From: RPQJ01 sp963706535
GTDB taxonomy: Bacteria > Pseudomonadota > Gammaproteobacteria > Steroidobacterales > Steroidobacteraceae
Assembly: GCA_963706535.1 (NCBI GenBank)
Contig: CAVPMU010000010.1
Coordinates: 62,001 to 126,000 of the forward strand
Reading direction: 5' to 3'
Length of the DNA: 64,000 nt
Shown here: positions 26,325 through 35,480 of the stretch, piece by piece
Position numbering within the stretch: position 1 is the stretch's first letter
How the letters are laid out: the number at the start of each line of letters is the position of its first letter
Notes under the pieces: generated by a model
Database searches by the model: none
The model's input: the letters and a program-made list of their open reading frames with translations, nothing else
Told to the model about the DNA's origin: nothing
Translations under genes and position numbers: made by a program

Positions 26325-27704
26325 TTACTCCTGCATGCCGTGGTAAAGCAACCTCAGCAGCAGGCGTGCTCCATCGTTGTCCTTCAGTTCGGGGTAACGC
26401 GGGCCGTCGCGGGTACCGATGTCGCGTACGTCGGTCATGAGCTCCGGGTGGAACTGGCAGGTGAACGAGCGGCGGATGCGGTGAGTCTCCCAGTCCTTGT
26501 AATAGATGGCAGTGGTGCTGACCTCGGTCCAGGCATCCTCGCTCACCTGCGTCTGCGCGAGGATCTCGACGGCGTACGGCAGGCTCAGCAGCCACCCGAC
26601 CGGGCTCACCGCCAGCACATGGCGCATCGGCACGATCGCGTCGTGCAGCTGCTTGTACGCCCAGTTGGCGAACAGCGTCGCCTCCTCGTTGACCTCGTCG
26701 CTGTGGAACATCTCCACCGACAGCTCGCGCTCGAGGCTGAGCGCGATGTCGATCACGCCGTCGAGCTCGTCCGCGACCACGGCGTGGGCGACGTGCAGTT
26801 CCTCGGGGACGTGGTCGTCCCGGCGGCGACGTGCATAGGGCAGCAGCCGTCGCGTGCCATGTTCGACCTGCTCATTGCGGGCGACCGCGAAGCACCGGTC
26901 GTTCCAGCCGGTCGCCACGACTTCGCCGGCCTTTACGATGGGCAGCGACTCGCCGACGGCGGCGATCCGGCGGCACAGGTGCTGAAGCGTGCCGAGTGCG
27001 TGCCCGAGTGGGTCGAGCGGCAGCCGCGTGAGCGCGAGCACCTCCATCGCCGCGCGCCGCACCAGGCGCACGTGGGACGCTGCCGCCAGTTGGTGGCCGA
27101 GGCAGATGAAGATGGCGGGGCCGGTGCCGGAGGAGCGCCGTACCAGCAGGCGGTCGACGAGTCGCAGCAGGTCCTCGAGTCCCGCCTTCGAGCCGGCGAA
27201 GCTTGCGGGGTCGTACACCGAGGGATCGCCGCCCTGCACGATGGTGGCGATGCCGGCGCTCAGGATGTCCGCCATGCGCTCCGGGTGGTGAATGCCGCTG
27301 GCCCAGACCGGGAACAGGATGGTGTCGGCATCCGCGACCTGCTGCAGCACGTAGGCGATGTTCTTCGAGGCGCGCACGGCCTCGCCCCGCGCGTTGTTGC
27401 CGACGTGCTTCCAGGGCTCGATCACGGCGACGCTCTGCCGGTAGAGCTCGGGCATGCCGAGCAGGAACTGCAAATGCGCCGGGCTCTCGATCACCCGCTC
27501 GAGCGGCGGCGCGATGCCCCACTCGAACAGGTGGCTGGTCGCGAGCATGTCGCGGCCGGGGAAGGGCGTCGGCGAGCTGCGGTCCTTGAGGAAATAGCCG
27601 AGCAGCGCATGCACCGACTGCGGGCTCGAGGCGTGCTTGCCGAGGATGCCGGGCGTCGGACGCCAGCCGAGGTGTTCGAGCGTGAGGGGTCTCGGCGCCG
27701 GCAT
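26325..27704 (-). CDS. Large protein with class I glutamine amidotransferase domain
   Basis: A 459-residue cytoplasmic protein. A GATase-1 fold is supported by the nucleophile elbow IFICLGHQLAAAS (Cys201) and the catalytic His-Glu in CQFHPELM (His419, Glu421), with an IVQGGDPSVYDP stretch matching the domain's oxyanion-side loop. The first 120 residues and the segment between the motifs have no family I recognise. The start at 27704 is 2 bp after the stop of the Anbu gene, which implies translational coupling (an alternative ATG at 27725 overlaps Anbu). It would release ammonia from glutamine or cleave a gamma-glutamyl bond. Its place behind the ATP-grasp/Anbu set suggests work on the same unknown peptide-like substrate. 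Confidence 0.75.
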   Translation of the reverse strand: MPAPRPLTLEHLGWRPTPGILGKHASSPQSVHALLGYFLKDRSSPTPFPGRDMLATSHLFEWGIAPPLERVIESPAHLQFLLGMPELYRQSVAVIEPWKHVGNNARGEAVRASKNIAYVLQQVADADTILFPVWASGIHHPERMADILSAGIATIVQGGDPSVYDPASFAGSKAGLEDLLRLVDRLLVRRSSGTGPAIFICLGHQLAAASHVRLVRRAAMEVLALTRLPLDPLGHALGTLQHLCRRIAAVGESLPIVKAGEVVATGWNDRCFAVARNEQVEHGTRRLLPYARRRRDDHVPEELHVAHAVVADELDGVIDIALSLERELSVEMFHSDEVNEEATLFANWAYKQLHDAIVPMRHVLAVSPVGWLLSLPYAVEILAQTQVSEDAWTEVSTTAIYYKDWETHRIRRSFTCQFHPELMTDVRDIGTRDGPRYPELKDNDGARLLLRLLYHGMQE

Positions 27705-27706
27705 GG

Positions 27707-28450
27707 TCAGCGCAACCCCGGCCAATCCGGGTTCGGCAACTCGCTGAAAGCCTCGCGCAACGCCTCCCCCCAGCCGCCGCGGATCAGCTGGAAATAGCGG
27801 TCATCGGCCTCGACGTTGACGTGGCTCGCCACGCGGAGCTCGTCGCGCCGCACGATCACGATGTCCAGCGGCGGCCCGACGGTGAGGTTGGAGCGGATCG
27901 TGGAATCCATCGAGATCAACGCGCACTTGGCGGCCTCGGACAACGCCATGCTGCGGCGGGTGACGCGGTCCATGATCGGCTTGCCGTACTTGGACTCGCC
28001 GATCTGGAAGTAGGTCGTGTCGGGCGACGCCTCGATGAAGTTGCCGGCGGCGTAGACGCTGAAGAGCCGCGGCGCCTCCCCCCTGACCTGCCCGCCGACG
28101 ATGAACGTCGCGTTGAACTCGACGCCCTGGGACTTGAGCGCCTCGCCGTCGCGCACGTGCATCTCGCGCAAGGCCTCGCCGATGCAGCGCGCGGCCTCGA
28201 ACATGTTGGGGCAGTTGCCGAGGCTCATCACCTGCGGGTCCTGGGCGGCGAGTTTCTCGGCCAGCAGGTTCAGCACGCCCTGCGAAATCGCGAGATTGCC
28301 TGCGGAGAGCATCACGATCACGCGCTCGCCGGGCTGCTCGAACACCGTGGCCTTGCGGAACGTGCTGATCTGGTCGACGCCGGCGCTGGTCCGCGAATCG
28401 GACAGGAACACCAGGCCGGAGTCGAGCAACATCGAGACGCAGTAGGTCAT
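27707..28450 (-). CDS. Anbu: proteasome-type Ntn-hydrolase (COG3484)
   Basis: A 247-residue protein of the proteasome beta/HslV superfamily, the ancestral beta-subunit (Anbu) class. It begins MTYCVSMLLDSGLVFLSDSRTSAGVD; removal of Met exposes Thr as the N-terminal nucleophile, and the SDSRT and STFRKA stretches supply the Asp and Lys of the active site. VIVMLSAGNLAISQ and SMDSTIRSNLTVGPPLDIVIVRRD are also family-typical. The start at 28450 overlaps the transglutaminase stop (ATGA). Anbu proteins form open or helical rings. Their substrate is not settled, but they nearly always occur with the ATP-grasp, alpha-E and transglutaminase genes found here. Confidence 0.93.
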   Translation of the reverse strand: MTYCVSMLLDSGLVFLSDSRTSAGVDQISTFRKATVFEQPGERVIVMLSAGNLAISQGVLNLLAEKLAAQDPQVMSLGNCPNMFEAARCIGEALREMHVRDGEALKSQGVEFNATFIVGGQVRGEAPRLFSVYAAGNFIEASPDTTYFQIGESKYGKPIMDRVTRRSMALSEAAKCALISMDSTIRSNLTVGPPLDIVIVRRDELRVASHVNVEADDRYFQLIRGGWGEALREAFSELPNPDWPGLR

Positions 28451-29259
28451 TGCTGCTGCCCTCCGCCACCGGTGACCTGGACGGATACCGCCATGGACTC
28501 GTGGCCACCGCCTCGGCGCATGCCGCGCACCGGCGCCGCGTCGAGGTAGTCGCGGCCGACCGCGAGGCGACAATGGCGCTCGCCGGCCCGCTCGCCGTGC
28601 GTCACGTCGAGGCTGACCCACCCCGGTTCCGACGCCAGCCACACGTCGGCCCAGGCATGGCTCGCGACCTCGCCGGTGTCTCCTCCGTAGAAGTAGCCGC
28701 TGACGTAGCGCGCCGGGATGCCGGCGGCCCGGCAGCAGGCGACCAGCACGTGTGCCTGGTCCTGGCACACGCCGACGCCGAGGTCGAGCGCCTCCGCGGC
28801 CGAATGGGTCACGTCGGTGACGCCGGGCTCGTAGGCCACGGCCTTGCGGATGCCTTCGACGAGCTCGAGCAGCGGCTCGAGTGCGGCCGGGTGCCGGCCG
28901 ATGTGACGCTCGGCGAGGCTGCGCACCCTGGTGTCGGGCCGGGTGAGTGGCGTGGGCGCGAGGAACGCGAGCGGGGAGAGGCCGCAGGCGTCGGGTGTAT
29001 CGACGGCGATGCCTTCCCCGATCTCGGCGATGCCGTCGACCACGATGCGCATCTCGCTATGCGGCGTCTCGAGCGTGACGACATGCGTGAGGTTGCCGTA
29101 GGCGTCGAACTGCTCGAGGCGCTCGCCGGGCGAGTACACGCGCCAGTTCACGACCCGCTGCCCGGGATCGACGCGCGGCGTGAGCTTGAGAGTCTGGATG
29201 CTGTAGCTCACGGGCTCCTCATAGAGGTAGCGGGTTTCGTGTCGTATGTGCACGTGCAT
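28447..29259 (-). CDS. Transglutaminase-like cysteine protease of the Anbu operon
   Basis: A 270-residue protein. The N-terminal bacterial transglutaminase-associated domain is seen in HIRHETRYLYEEPVSYSIQTLKLTPR. The catalytic core has Cys in LGVGVCQDQAHVLVACCRAAGIPARYVSGY, His in EVASHAWADVWL and Asp in WVSLDVTHG. The start at 29259 (MHVHIRHETRY) follows the alpha-E stop by 5 bp. It is probably a peptidase or acyl-transferase acting on a peptide made by the adjacent ATP-grasp protein; the family's role is known from gene context rather than biochemistry. Confidence 0.92.
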   Translation of the reverse strand: MHVHIRHETRYLYEEPVSYSIQTLKLTPRVDPGQRVVNWRVYSPGERLEQFDAYGNLTHVVTLETPHSEMRIVVDGIAEIGEGIAVDTPDACGLSPLAFLAPTPLTRPDTRVRSLAERHIGRHPAALEPLLELVEGIRKAVAYEPGVTDVTHSAAEALDLGVGVCQDQAHVLVACCRAAGIPARYVSGYFYGGDTGEVASHAWADVWLASEPGWVSLDVTHGERAGERHCRLAVGRDYLDAAPVRGMRRGGGHESMAVSVQVTGGGGQQQ

Positions 29260-29264
29260 GATGA

Positions 29265-30215
29265 TCACCCGGATGAGGTATGGCCCAGGAAGTCCCGGCC
29301 GATGCGATCGCTCAGGTCGGCGATGCGCGCCAGCACCTCGGCCAGGAAAGGCACGGCCCCGCCATCGGCCAGGACCTGCGGCGCGCCGAAACGCAGGTCG
29401 GCGTGCAGCTTGCCCGCCCGTCGCTCGGTTTCGCCGGACTGCGCGTTGGCGACGGCCCGCAGGTTCTCGTACACCAGCTCCGCGGATCGGTAAACGGAGC
29501 GCGGCACGTCGTTGCGAAAGACCACGAAGTGCAGCACGTGCTCCGGGCTCACGCTGTCGCGCGAGACGCGGCGAAAGATCTCGAACGCCGAGAGCGCCCG
29601 GAGCAGCACGCTCCACGGATAATAGTCGTGCGTGGCGGCGGGGCTGCCCAGCGACGGGGGCTCGCCGGCGAGGCGTGCCTGAAGCAGCCGTGCGACCCCG
29701 TCGGCGCGCTCGAGGAAGGTGCCGATCTGCATGAAGTGGTAGCCCTCGTCGCGCAGCATCGAGCCCAGCACGACGCCGCGCGCGAGGTGCGCGCGGTATT
29801 TCACCCAGTCGACGAATTCGGCGACGTTGCGCGCGGTGAAGCGCGTCGGGGCCTGGCTGCGGGCCTCGAGCCAGGTCGTGTTGAAGGTCTCCCACATCTC
29901 CGAGGAGATCGAGCCGCGCACGGCGCGTGCGTTCTCGCGCGCGGCACGCAGGCAGCTCAGGATGCTGGAAGGATTGCCCGGGTCGAAGGCGAGGAAGTCG
30001 ATGGCCAGGTGCGCCTCGACCGTCTCGTGGCGCTCGGTGTAGGCCTCGTCGAGACTGAGCGCGCGCAGCACCTGCGCCCAGCCGTGGCCGCCGGAGCGCG
30101 CCTGCTGCGGCAGCAGCGACAGACGGTATTCCACGTCGAGCGTGCGCGCGAGGTTTTCGGCGCGCTCCGCATAGCGGCCCAGCCAGTACACGTGGTCGGC
30201 AGTGCGGCTCAGCAT
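29265..30215 (-). CDS. Alpha-E domain protein (DUF403, COG2307)
   Basis: A 316-residue all-helical protein that starts MLSRTADHVYWLGRYAERAENLARTLDVEYR, the signature of alpha-E proteins. Other conserved stretches are GSISSEMWETFN, YHFMQIGTFLERADGVARLLQAR and the C-terminal LRFGAPQVLADGGAVPFLAEVLARI. The start overlaps the ATP-grasp stop codon (TGATG), so expression is coupled. Alpha-E proteins are obligate partners of circularly permuted ATP-grasp ligases and may form part of the same complex. Confidence 0.93.
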   Translation of the reverse strand: MLSRTADHVYWLGRYAERAENLARTLDVEYRLSLLPQQARSGGHGWAQVLRALSLDEAYTERHETVEAHLAIDFLAFDPGNPSSILSCLRAARENARAVRGSISSEMWETFNTTWLEARSQAPTRFTARNVAEFVDWVKYRAHLARGVVLGSMLRDEGYHFMQIGTFLERADGVARLLQARLAGEPPSLGSPAATHDYYPWSVLLRALSAFEIFRRVSRDSVSPEHVLHFVVFRNDVPRSVYRSAELVYENLRAVANAQSGETERRAGKLHADLRFGAPQVLADGGAVPFLAEVLARIADLSDRIGRDFLGHTSSG

Positions 30216-31648
30216 CAGGCTTCCAGCACCCAGGTGTCCTTGGTGCCGCCGCCCTGGGACGAGTTGACGACCAGTGAGCCCGCGCGCAACGCCACCCGCG
30301 TGAGTCCACCCGGCACGATCGAGACATCGCGCCCCGACAGCACGAAGGGGCGCAGGTCGATGTGCCGCGGCGCGACACCCTGCTCGACGAAAGTGGGGCA
30401 GGTGGACAGCGCCAGCGTCGGCTGCGCGATGTACTTCTCCGGCGCGGCGAGGATGCGCAGGCGGAAGTCCTCGCGCTCGGCCTCGGACGCGGTCGGTCCC
30501 ACCAGCATCCCGTAGCCGCCCGCACCGTGCACTTCCTTGACCACCAGCTCGTCCAGGTGCGCGAGCGCGTAGGCGAGGTCGTCGGGCCGCCGCAGGATCC
30601 ACGTCGGGACGTTGGCGAGCAGTGGCTCCTCGCCGAGGTAGAACCTCACCATGTCCGGCACGTACGGGTAGATCGACTTGTCGTCGGCGATGCCCGTGCC
30701 GATCGCGTTGGCGATGGTGACGCGGCCCGCGCGATAGGCCGTCATCAGCCCCGGCACGCCGAGCGCCGAATCCGGGCGGAACACCAGCGGGTCGAGGAAG
30801 TCGTCGTCGATGCGGCGGTAGATGACGTGCACCCGCTGCCGGCCCTGCGTCGTGCGCATGTAGACGAAACCGTCGCGCACGAAGAGGTCCTGGCCCTCGA
30901 CCAGCTCCACGCCCATCTGCTGCGCGAGGAATGCGTGCTCGAAGTAGGCGCTGTTGTTGGCGCCCGGCGTGAGCACCACTACCACCGGATCGGCGACGCC
31001 CGCGGGCGCCACGCTCGCGAGGTTCTCCAGCAGCCGGTCCGGGTAATGTTCGACCGGGGCGACGCGGTTCAGCGCGAAGAGTTCGGGGAAGAGCCGCATC
31101 ATCATCTTGCGGTCCTCGAGCATGTAGGAGACGCCCGAGGGCACGCGCAGGTTGTCCTCGAGGACATAGAATTCACCCTGGCCCGCGCGCACGACGTCGA
31201 TGCCGGCGATGTGCGCGTAGGTGCCGCCCGGCACGTCGAGGCCCTGCATCTCGGGGCGATACTGCGGATTGCAGAAGATCTGCTCGGGGGCGAGCACACC
31301 CGCCCCGAGGATGTCCTGCCGGTGGTAGATGTCGGCGATGAAGGCGTTGAGCGTGCGCACGCGCTGGCGCAGGCCAGCGGCGAGTTGGCTCCACTCGCCG
31401 GCCGAGAGCACCCGCGGCACGATGTCGAACGGGATCAAGCGTTCGTTGCCGTCACTCTCGCCGTAGACCGAGAAAGTGATGCCGACGCGGTGGAACAGGC
31501 TGTCTGCCTCGGCGCGTCGCTGGCGCAGCGCATCCTCGGGCTGGCGGAGCAGCCAGTCGGAAAACGCGAGGTAGTGCGGCCGCACGCGCCCGTCGGCCGT
31601 GTACATCTCGTCGTAGGCGATCGCTGGGCGGTGCCGCGGGGATTCCAT
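30215..31648 (-). CDS. Circularly permuted type 2 ATP-grasp ligase
   Basis: A 477-residue COG2308 protein. The start at 31648 (MESPRHRPAIAYDEMYTADG) has GGGGG 8 bp upstream; a TTG at 31684 would add 12 residues. Motifs include DGRVRPHY, RVLSAGEWSQLAAGLRQRVRTLN, FYVLEDNLRVPSGVSYMLEDR (nucleotide and metal residues), VVVLTPGANNSAYFEHAFLAQQMG, LDPLVFRPDS and VVKEVHGAGGYGMLVGP. Such enzymes probably form amide bonds between carboxylates and amines using ATP. It is the first gene of the five-gene minus-strand operon, and its promoter should lie in the 330-bp gap shared with the PAP2 gene. Confidence 0.93.
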   Translation of the reverse strand: MESPRHRPAIAYDEMYTADGRVRPHYLAFSDWLLRQPEDALRQRRAEADSLFHRVGITFSVYGESDGNERLIPFDIVPRVLSAGEWSQLAAGLRQRVRTLNAFIADIYHRQDILGAGVLAPEQIFCNPQYRPEMQGLDVPGGTYAHIAGIDVVRAGQGEFYVLEDNLRVPSGVSYMLEDRKMMMRLFPELFALNRVAPVEHYPDRLLENLASVAPAGVADPVVVVLTPGANNSAYFEHAFLAQQMGVELVEGQDLFVRDGFVYMRTTQGRQRVHVIYRRIDDDFLDPLVFRPDSALGVPGLMTAYRAGRVTIANAIGTGIADDKSIYPYVPDMVRFYLGEEPLLANVPTWILRRPDDLAYALAHLDELVVKEVHGAGGYGMLVGPTASEAEREDFRLRILAAPEKYIAQPTLALSTCPTFVEQGVAPRHIDLRPFVLSGRDVSIVPGGLTRVALRAGSLVVNSSQGGGTKDTWVLEA

Positions 31649-31980
31649 CGAGAACCCCCAAGCGAATTTCGTGCCAGCCGCCAATCGACGCGGATTACGG
31701 CCGTCGACCGCACCTTGTCGGTGCGGCCGGGCGCACCACGAAGGCCGCCGCGCCCCCGATTGGTGCGCGGACGCAGGCCCGGGACCAGCTGCGGCGGCGC
31801 AGTTCGTCGCGAGCGCGATTCAACGCCAGGACCGGCACGAACGTGCTGATGAGTGCTCCTCGAGGGTGCGTGAAAGGTCAGTTGTTTCAGCAGCTTGTAA
31901 CCGTTTATTCATCTGGCATACACAAAGCGGTAGCGCTCGCCCGTTACCTTGGCCACGTTCGCGGCAACGGCGGAGCCGAC

Positions 31981-32523
31981 ATGCACGAAACGCAGACGAG
32001 CGGGAAGTGGCAGCGCTTCGACGTGCTGGAGCAGTCGCTGTGCCTGCGGGTCAATCGCGGGTGCCGCAACTCCTCCGTCCGCCGCTTCTTCGGCGGCGTG
32101 AGCCGGCTTGGCGACGGGATCTTCTGGTACCTGCTGATGCTCACCCTGGCGACGAGCGGCGTCGAAGGGGCGAGCGTGGCTGCCCAGATGGCGGTCACCG
32201 GACTCGCCGGTCTCGCGATATACCGGCAACTGAAGCACCGCCTGGTTCGCGAGCGTCCCTACATCGCGCATCCAGGCATCCACCTCGGTACCGCGCCGCT
32301 CGATCGCTACAGCTTCCCGTCGGGGCACACGCTCCATGCGGTGACATTCACGGTGATCGCAACGGCGCACATTCCGGAGCTAGCCATCGTGGTCGTGCCC
32401 TTCGCGCTGCTGGTCGCAGCTTCACGCGTGGTGCTGGGACTCCACTACCCGACCGACGTGGCGGCGGGTGCATTGATCGGCCTGGTGCTGGCGGCGACAA
32501 GCCTCAACCTCACCGGAGGATGA
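31981..32523 (+). CDS. PAP2-family phosphatase, membrane-bound
   Basis: A 180-residue membrane phosphatase. The start at 31981 (MHETQTSGKWQRFDVLEQ) is preferred because the earlier in-frame sequence is promoter-like. The three PAP2 motifs are present: KHRLVRERP (K-X6-RP), YSFPSGHTLHAVT with the catalytic His, and SRVVLGLHYPTDV. Likely substrates are lipid phosphates such as undecaprenyl pyrophosphate or phosphatidate. Its last 14 bp overlap the 3' end of the convergent GH31 gene. It is divergent from the ATP-grasp operon. Confidence 0.9.
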   Translation: MHETQTSGKWQRFDVLEQSLCLRVNRGCRNSSVRRFFGGVSRLGDGIFWYLLMLTLATSGVEGASVAAQMAVTGLAGLAIYRQLKHRLVRERPYIAHPGIHLGTAPLDRYSFPSGHTLHAVTFTVIATAHIPELAIVVVPFALLVAASRVVLGLHYPTDVAAGALIGLVLAATSLNLTGG

Positions 32524-34747
32524 TCTGCTGTACGTCGAGCGGGGCGCGCAGCGCCATCATCACCGCGCGGCGGTCTTCGTAGGCGAGGTTCCTGAACGTC
32601 AGGTCCCGCCGCTCGCCGTCCACCAGGGCGTAGGAGAAATCGGGGGGCACCCGTAGTTCGAAATGACTCTGCGCCGGTTCGAAGGTGTTTGAGAGACGGC
32701 TGAAGCGAACTGCCAGCTGTCCCGTCAGCCGCTCGACGGATGCTTCATTGACGTAGCGGGCGCCGTGCGTCGATTCCCCGTCGTCGAGAAACAGCGAGCC
32801 GCGACGGACGATTCCCGGTGGGGGCGGCGAGACCTCGAGCGCCAGCGGCATCCGCAGTGTCTCCATCGCGTTGTGCGCCGGCTCTGCAAGGAACAGTGGC
32901 GCACCCGCCTGCACGAACAGCGGCGTCGTTCCGAGTGGCGCATCGACGACGTGGTCGCGCCCGCCGTCGAGGAACGCGCCCGAGTTCCAGTCCGCCCACG
33001 ATCCTTCCGGCAGCCAGGCCGTGCGCCGTGTGGCGCCCCTCTCGAGGACGGGCGCTGCGAGGACGTGTTCACCCAGCAGGAACTGGTCCTTGCCCGCACC
33101 ATCGGGCACGTCGAAGTGCATGTGCAACGGGCGCACGATGGGTAGTCCCTCCGTGTGCGCGTCGAGCGCCAGCCGGTAGAGCAGCGGCAACAGTCGGTAC
33201 CGCCGCCTCAGCACGGCCCGCGTGAGCTTCAATGCACGCGTGCCGAAGCTCCACGGCTCCTGGCTCCAGGCATAGAGCGTGCAGTGCACGCGGAAGAACG
33301 GCATGAGGGCGCCGAGTTCCATCCAGCGCACGAACAGCTCGGCCGACGGACGCAGTGGCTTGACGGCGCCGTACTTGCCGGGACCGCGCCCGAACCCGCC
33401 CACGTCCGCGCCGGTGAGCGGGACACCGCTCAAGCCGAGGTTGAGCGCCATGTGCAGGTTCTCGCGCAAGTGTTCCCAGCTCGAGTGGTTGTCGCCCGTC
33501 CACACGGCCGCATGCCGCTGGATGCCGAGAAAGCCGGAGCGCGACAGCACGAATGGACGCGTGTGCGGTCGCAGGCGCTCCAGCCCCGTCACCGTTGCCT
33601 CGGCCATGTCGTTCGCGTAGAGGTTGCGCACGCGTCGATGCGGCACGCCGTGGTGGTGGACGTCCTCGGCGAGCGGGTCGTATACCTTGCCAACCTGGAA
33701 CACCGGATCGTTCATGTCGTTCCAGAAGCCCGCCACGCCGGCTTCGATCAGCGGTTCGTGGAGCCTGCCCCAGGCCATGCGCACCGCCGGCTGGCTGAAG
33801 TCGGGGAAGGCGGTCGCCCCTGGCCACACCTGGCCGTGGTACTCGCTGCCATCCGCGCGCTCCAGCAGCATGTCGCGGGACCGCAGCTGTTCGTAGGCTG
33901 GCATTGGCGCGACCGCCACGCCCGGATCGACGATCGCCAGCGTGCGGAAGCCCAGCGCGTGAAGGTCGTCGTGCATGCGGCGCGGCTGCGGAAAGCGCTC
34001 CGGGCTGAACGTGAATACCCGGTAGCGATCCATGTAGTGGATGTCGAGGTGGATGACGTCGGCGGGCAGGGCGAGATCGCGGAAACGACGCGCGATATCG
34101 AGCACGGTTTGCTGCGTCCGGTAGGACCAGCGGGACTGGTGGAAGCCGAGGGCCCACGCGGGCGGCAGGAAGGTGCGGCCGACGAGTGCGGCGAGGTCGC
34201 GCGCGATGTCGGGCATGGAGCCGCGGAACACGATCACGTCGAGGGGATCACCGTCGGTGTCGCAGGCAGCCGTGATCGATACCCTGCCATCGCTGATTTC
34301 GACATCCAGCGGCAGCGTCGTCGCGACGAGCACGCCGAACACGTGCGGCCCACGTCGGGCGATGAAGAAAGGCAGCGCGGTGTAGCTCGCCCCCGGGATG
34401 CCGTAGAACAGCGTATCGCGGGTCATGATGCGGAACCGCTGGTCGTTGCGGTCTGGTCGACCCGTGGCGGCGCCGAACCCCAGGATCTCCGCATCGCCGA
34501 CGTCGATCGTCAGGCCGAAGGGCGACACCTCCGCGGCGCCGGCGAGGACCGGTGCACCGTCGTCGCGAAGCTCGAACCGCGTACCGTCGTGGATCAGTTC
34601 GACGAGGCCGTCATGTCCCCAGCCGGGTGCGTCGGGCGCGAGAAACCGCAGTTCCGGGAGCCGGTCGGTGCCGACGACTAAGCGCAGGATCCGCCCGCCG
34701 GGTCCGGCACCGCGTGCGGCCACGACAGGTTCCTTGCGACCCGACAT
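32510..34747 (-). CDS. Glycoside hydrolase family 31 (alpha-glucosidase type)
   Basis: A 745-residue enzyme. The GH31 N-terminal beta-sandwich (about 1-160) includes FGAATGRPDRNDQRFRIM and the DTLFYGIPG substrate loop. The barrel has PPAWALGFHQSRWSY, DVIHLDIHYMDRYRVFTF, the nucleophile Asp in GFWNDMNDP and the acid/base Asp in AVWTGDNHSSWEHL, then GADVGGFG. C-terminal beta domains follow. It should release glucose from alpha-glucosides. No signal peptide is seen, so it is cytoplasmic. It stands alone, with no transporter or amylase gene nearby. Confidence 0.92.
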   Translation of the reverse strand: MSGRKEPVVAARGAGPGGRILRLVVGTDRLPELRFLAPDAPGWGHDGLVELIHDGTRFELRDDGAPVLAGAAEVSPFGLTIDVGDAEILGFGAATGRPDRNDQRFRIMTRDTLFYGIPGASYTALPFFIARRGPHVFGVLVATTLPLDVEISDGRVSITAACDTDGDPLDVIVFRGSMPDIARDLAALVGRTFLPPAWALGFHQSRWSYRTQQTVLDIARRFRDLALPADVIHLDIHYMDRYRVFTFSPERFPQPRRMHDDLHALGFRTLAIVDPGVAVAPMPAYEQLRSRDMLLERADGSEYHGQVWPGATAFPDFSQPAVRMAWGRLHEPLIEAGVAGFWNDMNDPVFQVGKVYDPLAEDVHHHGVPHRRVRNLYANDMAEATVTGLERLRPHTRPFVLSRSGFLGIQRHAAVWTGDNHSSWEHLRENLHMALNLGLSGVPLTGADVGGFGRGPGKYGAVKPLRPSAELFVRWMELGALMPFFRVHCTLYAWSQEPWSFGTRALKLTRAVLRRRYRLLPLLYRLALDAHTEGLPIVRPLHMHFDVPDGAGKDQFLLGEHVLAAPVLERGATRRTAWLPEGSWADWNSGAFLDGGRDHVVDAPLGTTPLFVQAGAPLFLAEPAHNAMETLRMPLALEVSPPPPGIVRRGSLFLDDGESTHGARYVNEASVERLTGQLAVRFSRLSNTFEPAQSHFELRVPPDFSYALVDGERRDLTFRNLAYEDRRAVMMALRAPLDVQQIILR

Positions 34748-34830
34748 GTTGCAAGGCTAGGGGCCTTCCGTGACGGTTCGGTGACGCCGCACACGCTGCG
34801 TGCCGCATGCGGCCGTGCGCCGCTGCGTCC

Positions 34831-35316
34831 TCAATAGCGCCCGTGCGTCTTGTAGAGGTAGTTGGTGAGCTCGGCGGTCTGCATCGAGAGGCGGCGCTGG
34901 ATCTCGTGGACGACGCGCACGATGGCGCGCATGACGTGGTAGACGACCTTGGGACGCGTCTCGAGCAGTCCCTCGAGCGCGTCGCGACTCAGGCCCAGCA
35001 CCCGCGTGTCGCTCAATGCGACGAGGGACGCGTAACGCTGGCTGCCGTCGAGGAAGGAGAGTTCGCCCACGACGTTGCCGGGACGGATCGCATTCAGAGT
35101 GACTTCGTTCGTGGTGCCCGCAGCTTTCACCACACCGAGCACGCCGCTCGCCACCACGTAGAGGTGATCGTCGGTCGAGCCTTCTTCGACGAGCACCTCG
35201 CCGTGCTTCAGGTCGCGCAGCGACATGGCCGCGGCGAGGATCCTGCGTTCCTCGTCGTTCAGCTCGACCGCCAGCTTCGACGTGCTGAGTCCTTCGAAAA
35301 TGCCCGCTTCGCTCAT
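34831..35316 (-). CDS. Cyclic-nucleotide-binding domain protein without DNA-binding domain
   Basis: A 161-residue protein. After a short N-terminus (MSEAGIFEGLSTSKLAVELNDEERRIL), residues 25-135 form a cNMP-binding domain with HGEVLVEEGSTDDHLYVVASGVLGVV and the phosphate-binding cassette VVGELSFLDGSQRYASLVAL. The remaining 25 residues are helical (VRVVHEIQRRLSMQTAELTNYLY). No helix-turn-helix follows, so it is not a complete Crp/Fnr regulator. It may bind cAMP or c-di-GMP or act as a domain partner. Its upstream region holds the palindromic repeat array described separately. Confidence 0.82.
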   Translation of the reverse strand: MSEAGIFEGLSTSKLAVELNDEERRILAAAMSLRDLKHGEVLVEEGSTDDHLYVVASGVLGVVKAAGTTNEVTLNAIRPGNVVGELSFLDGSQRYASLVALSDTRVLGLSRDALEGLLETRPKVVYHVMRAIVRVVHEIQRRLSMQTAELTNYLYKTHGRY

Positions 35317-35480
35317 GGTCGTTCGCTCCGCACGTCGAGTGTGTCGATGGCCGGATTCTCGCGGCACGGCCGGTCCGCGGATAGTAAGTGTATCCCGCGA
35401 TCCCGCTGAAACGTCGAGCTGGGCGATGTCGCCCGCGTTTCGCAGAAACGTCGGCTGGAGTCGTGTCATGCCGCAGCGAC

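Noticed and set aside
34831..35316. Second Dnr/Fnr regulator
   Set aside because: It has a cNMP-binding domain but no helix-turn-helix, so it is not called a transcription factor.
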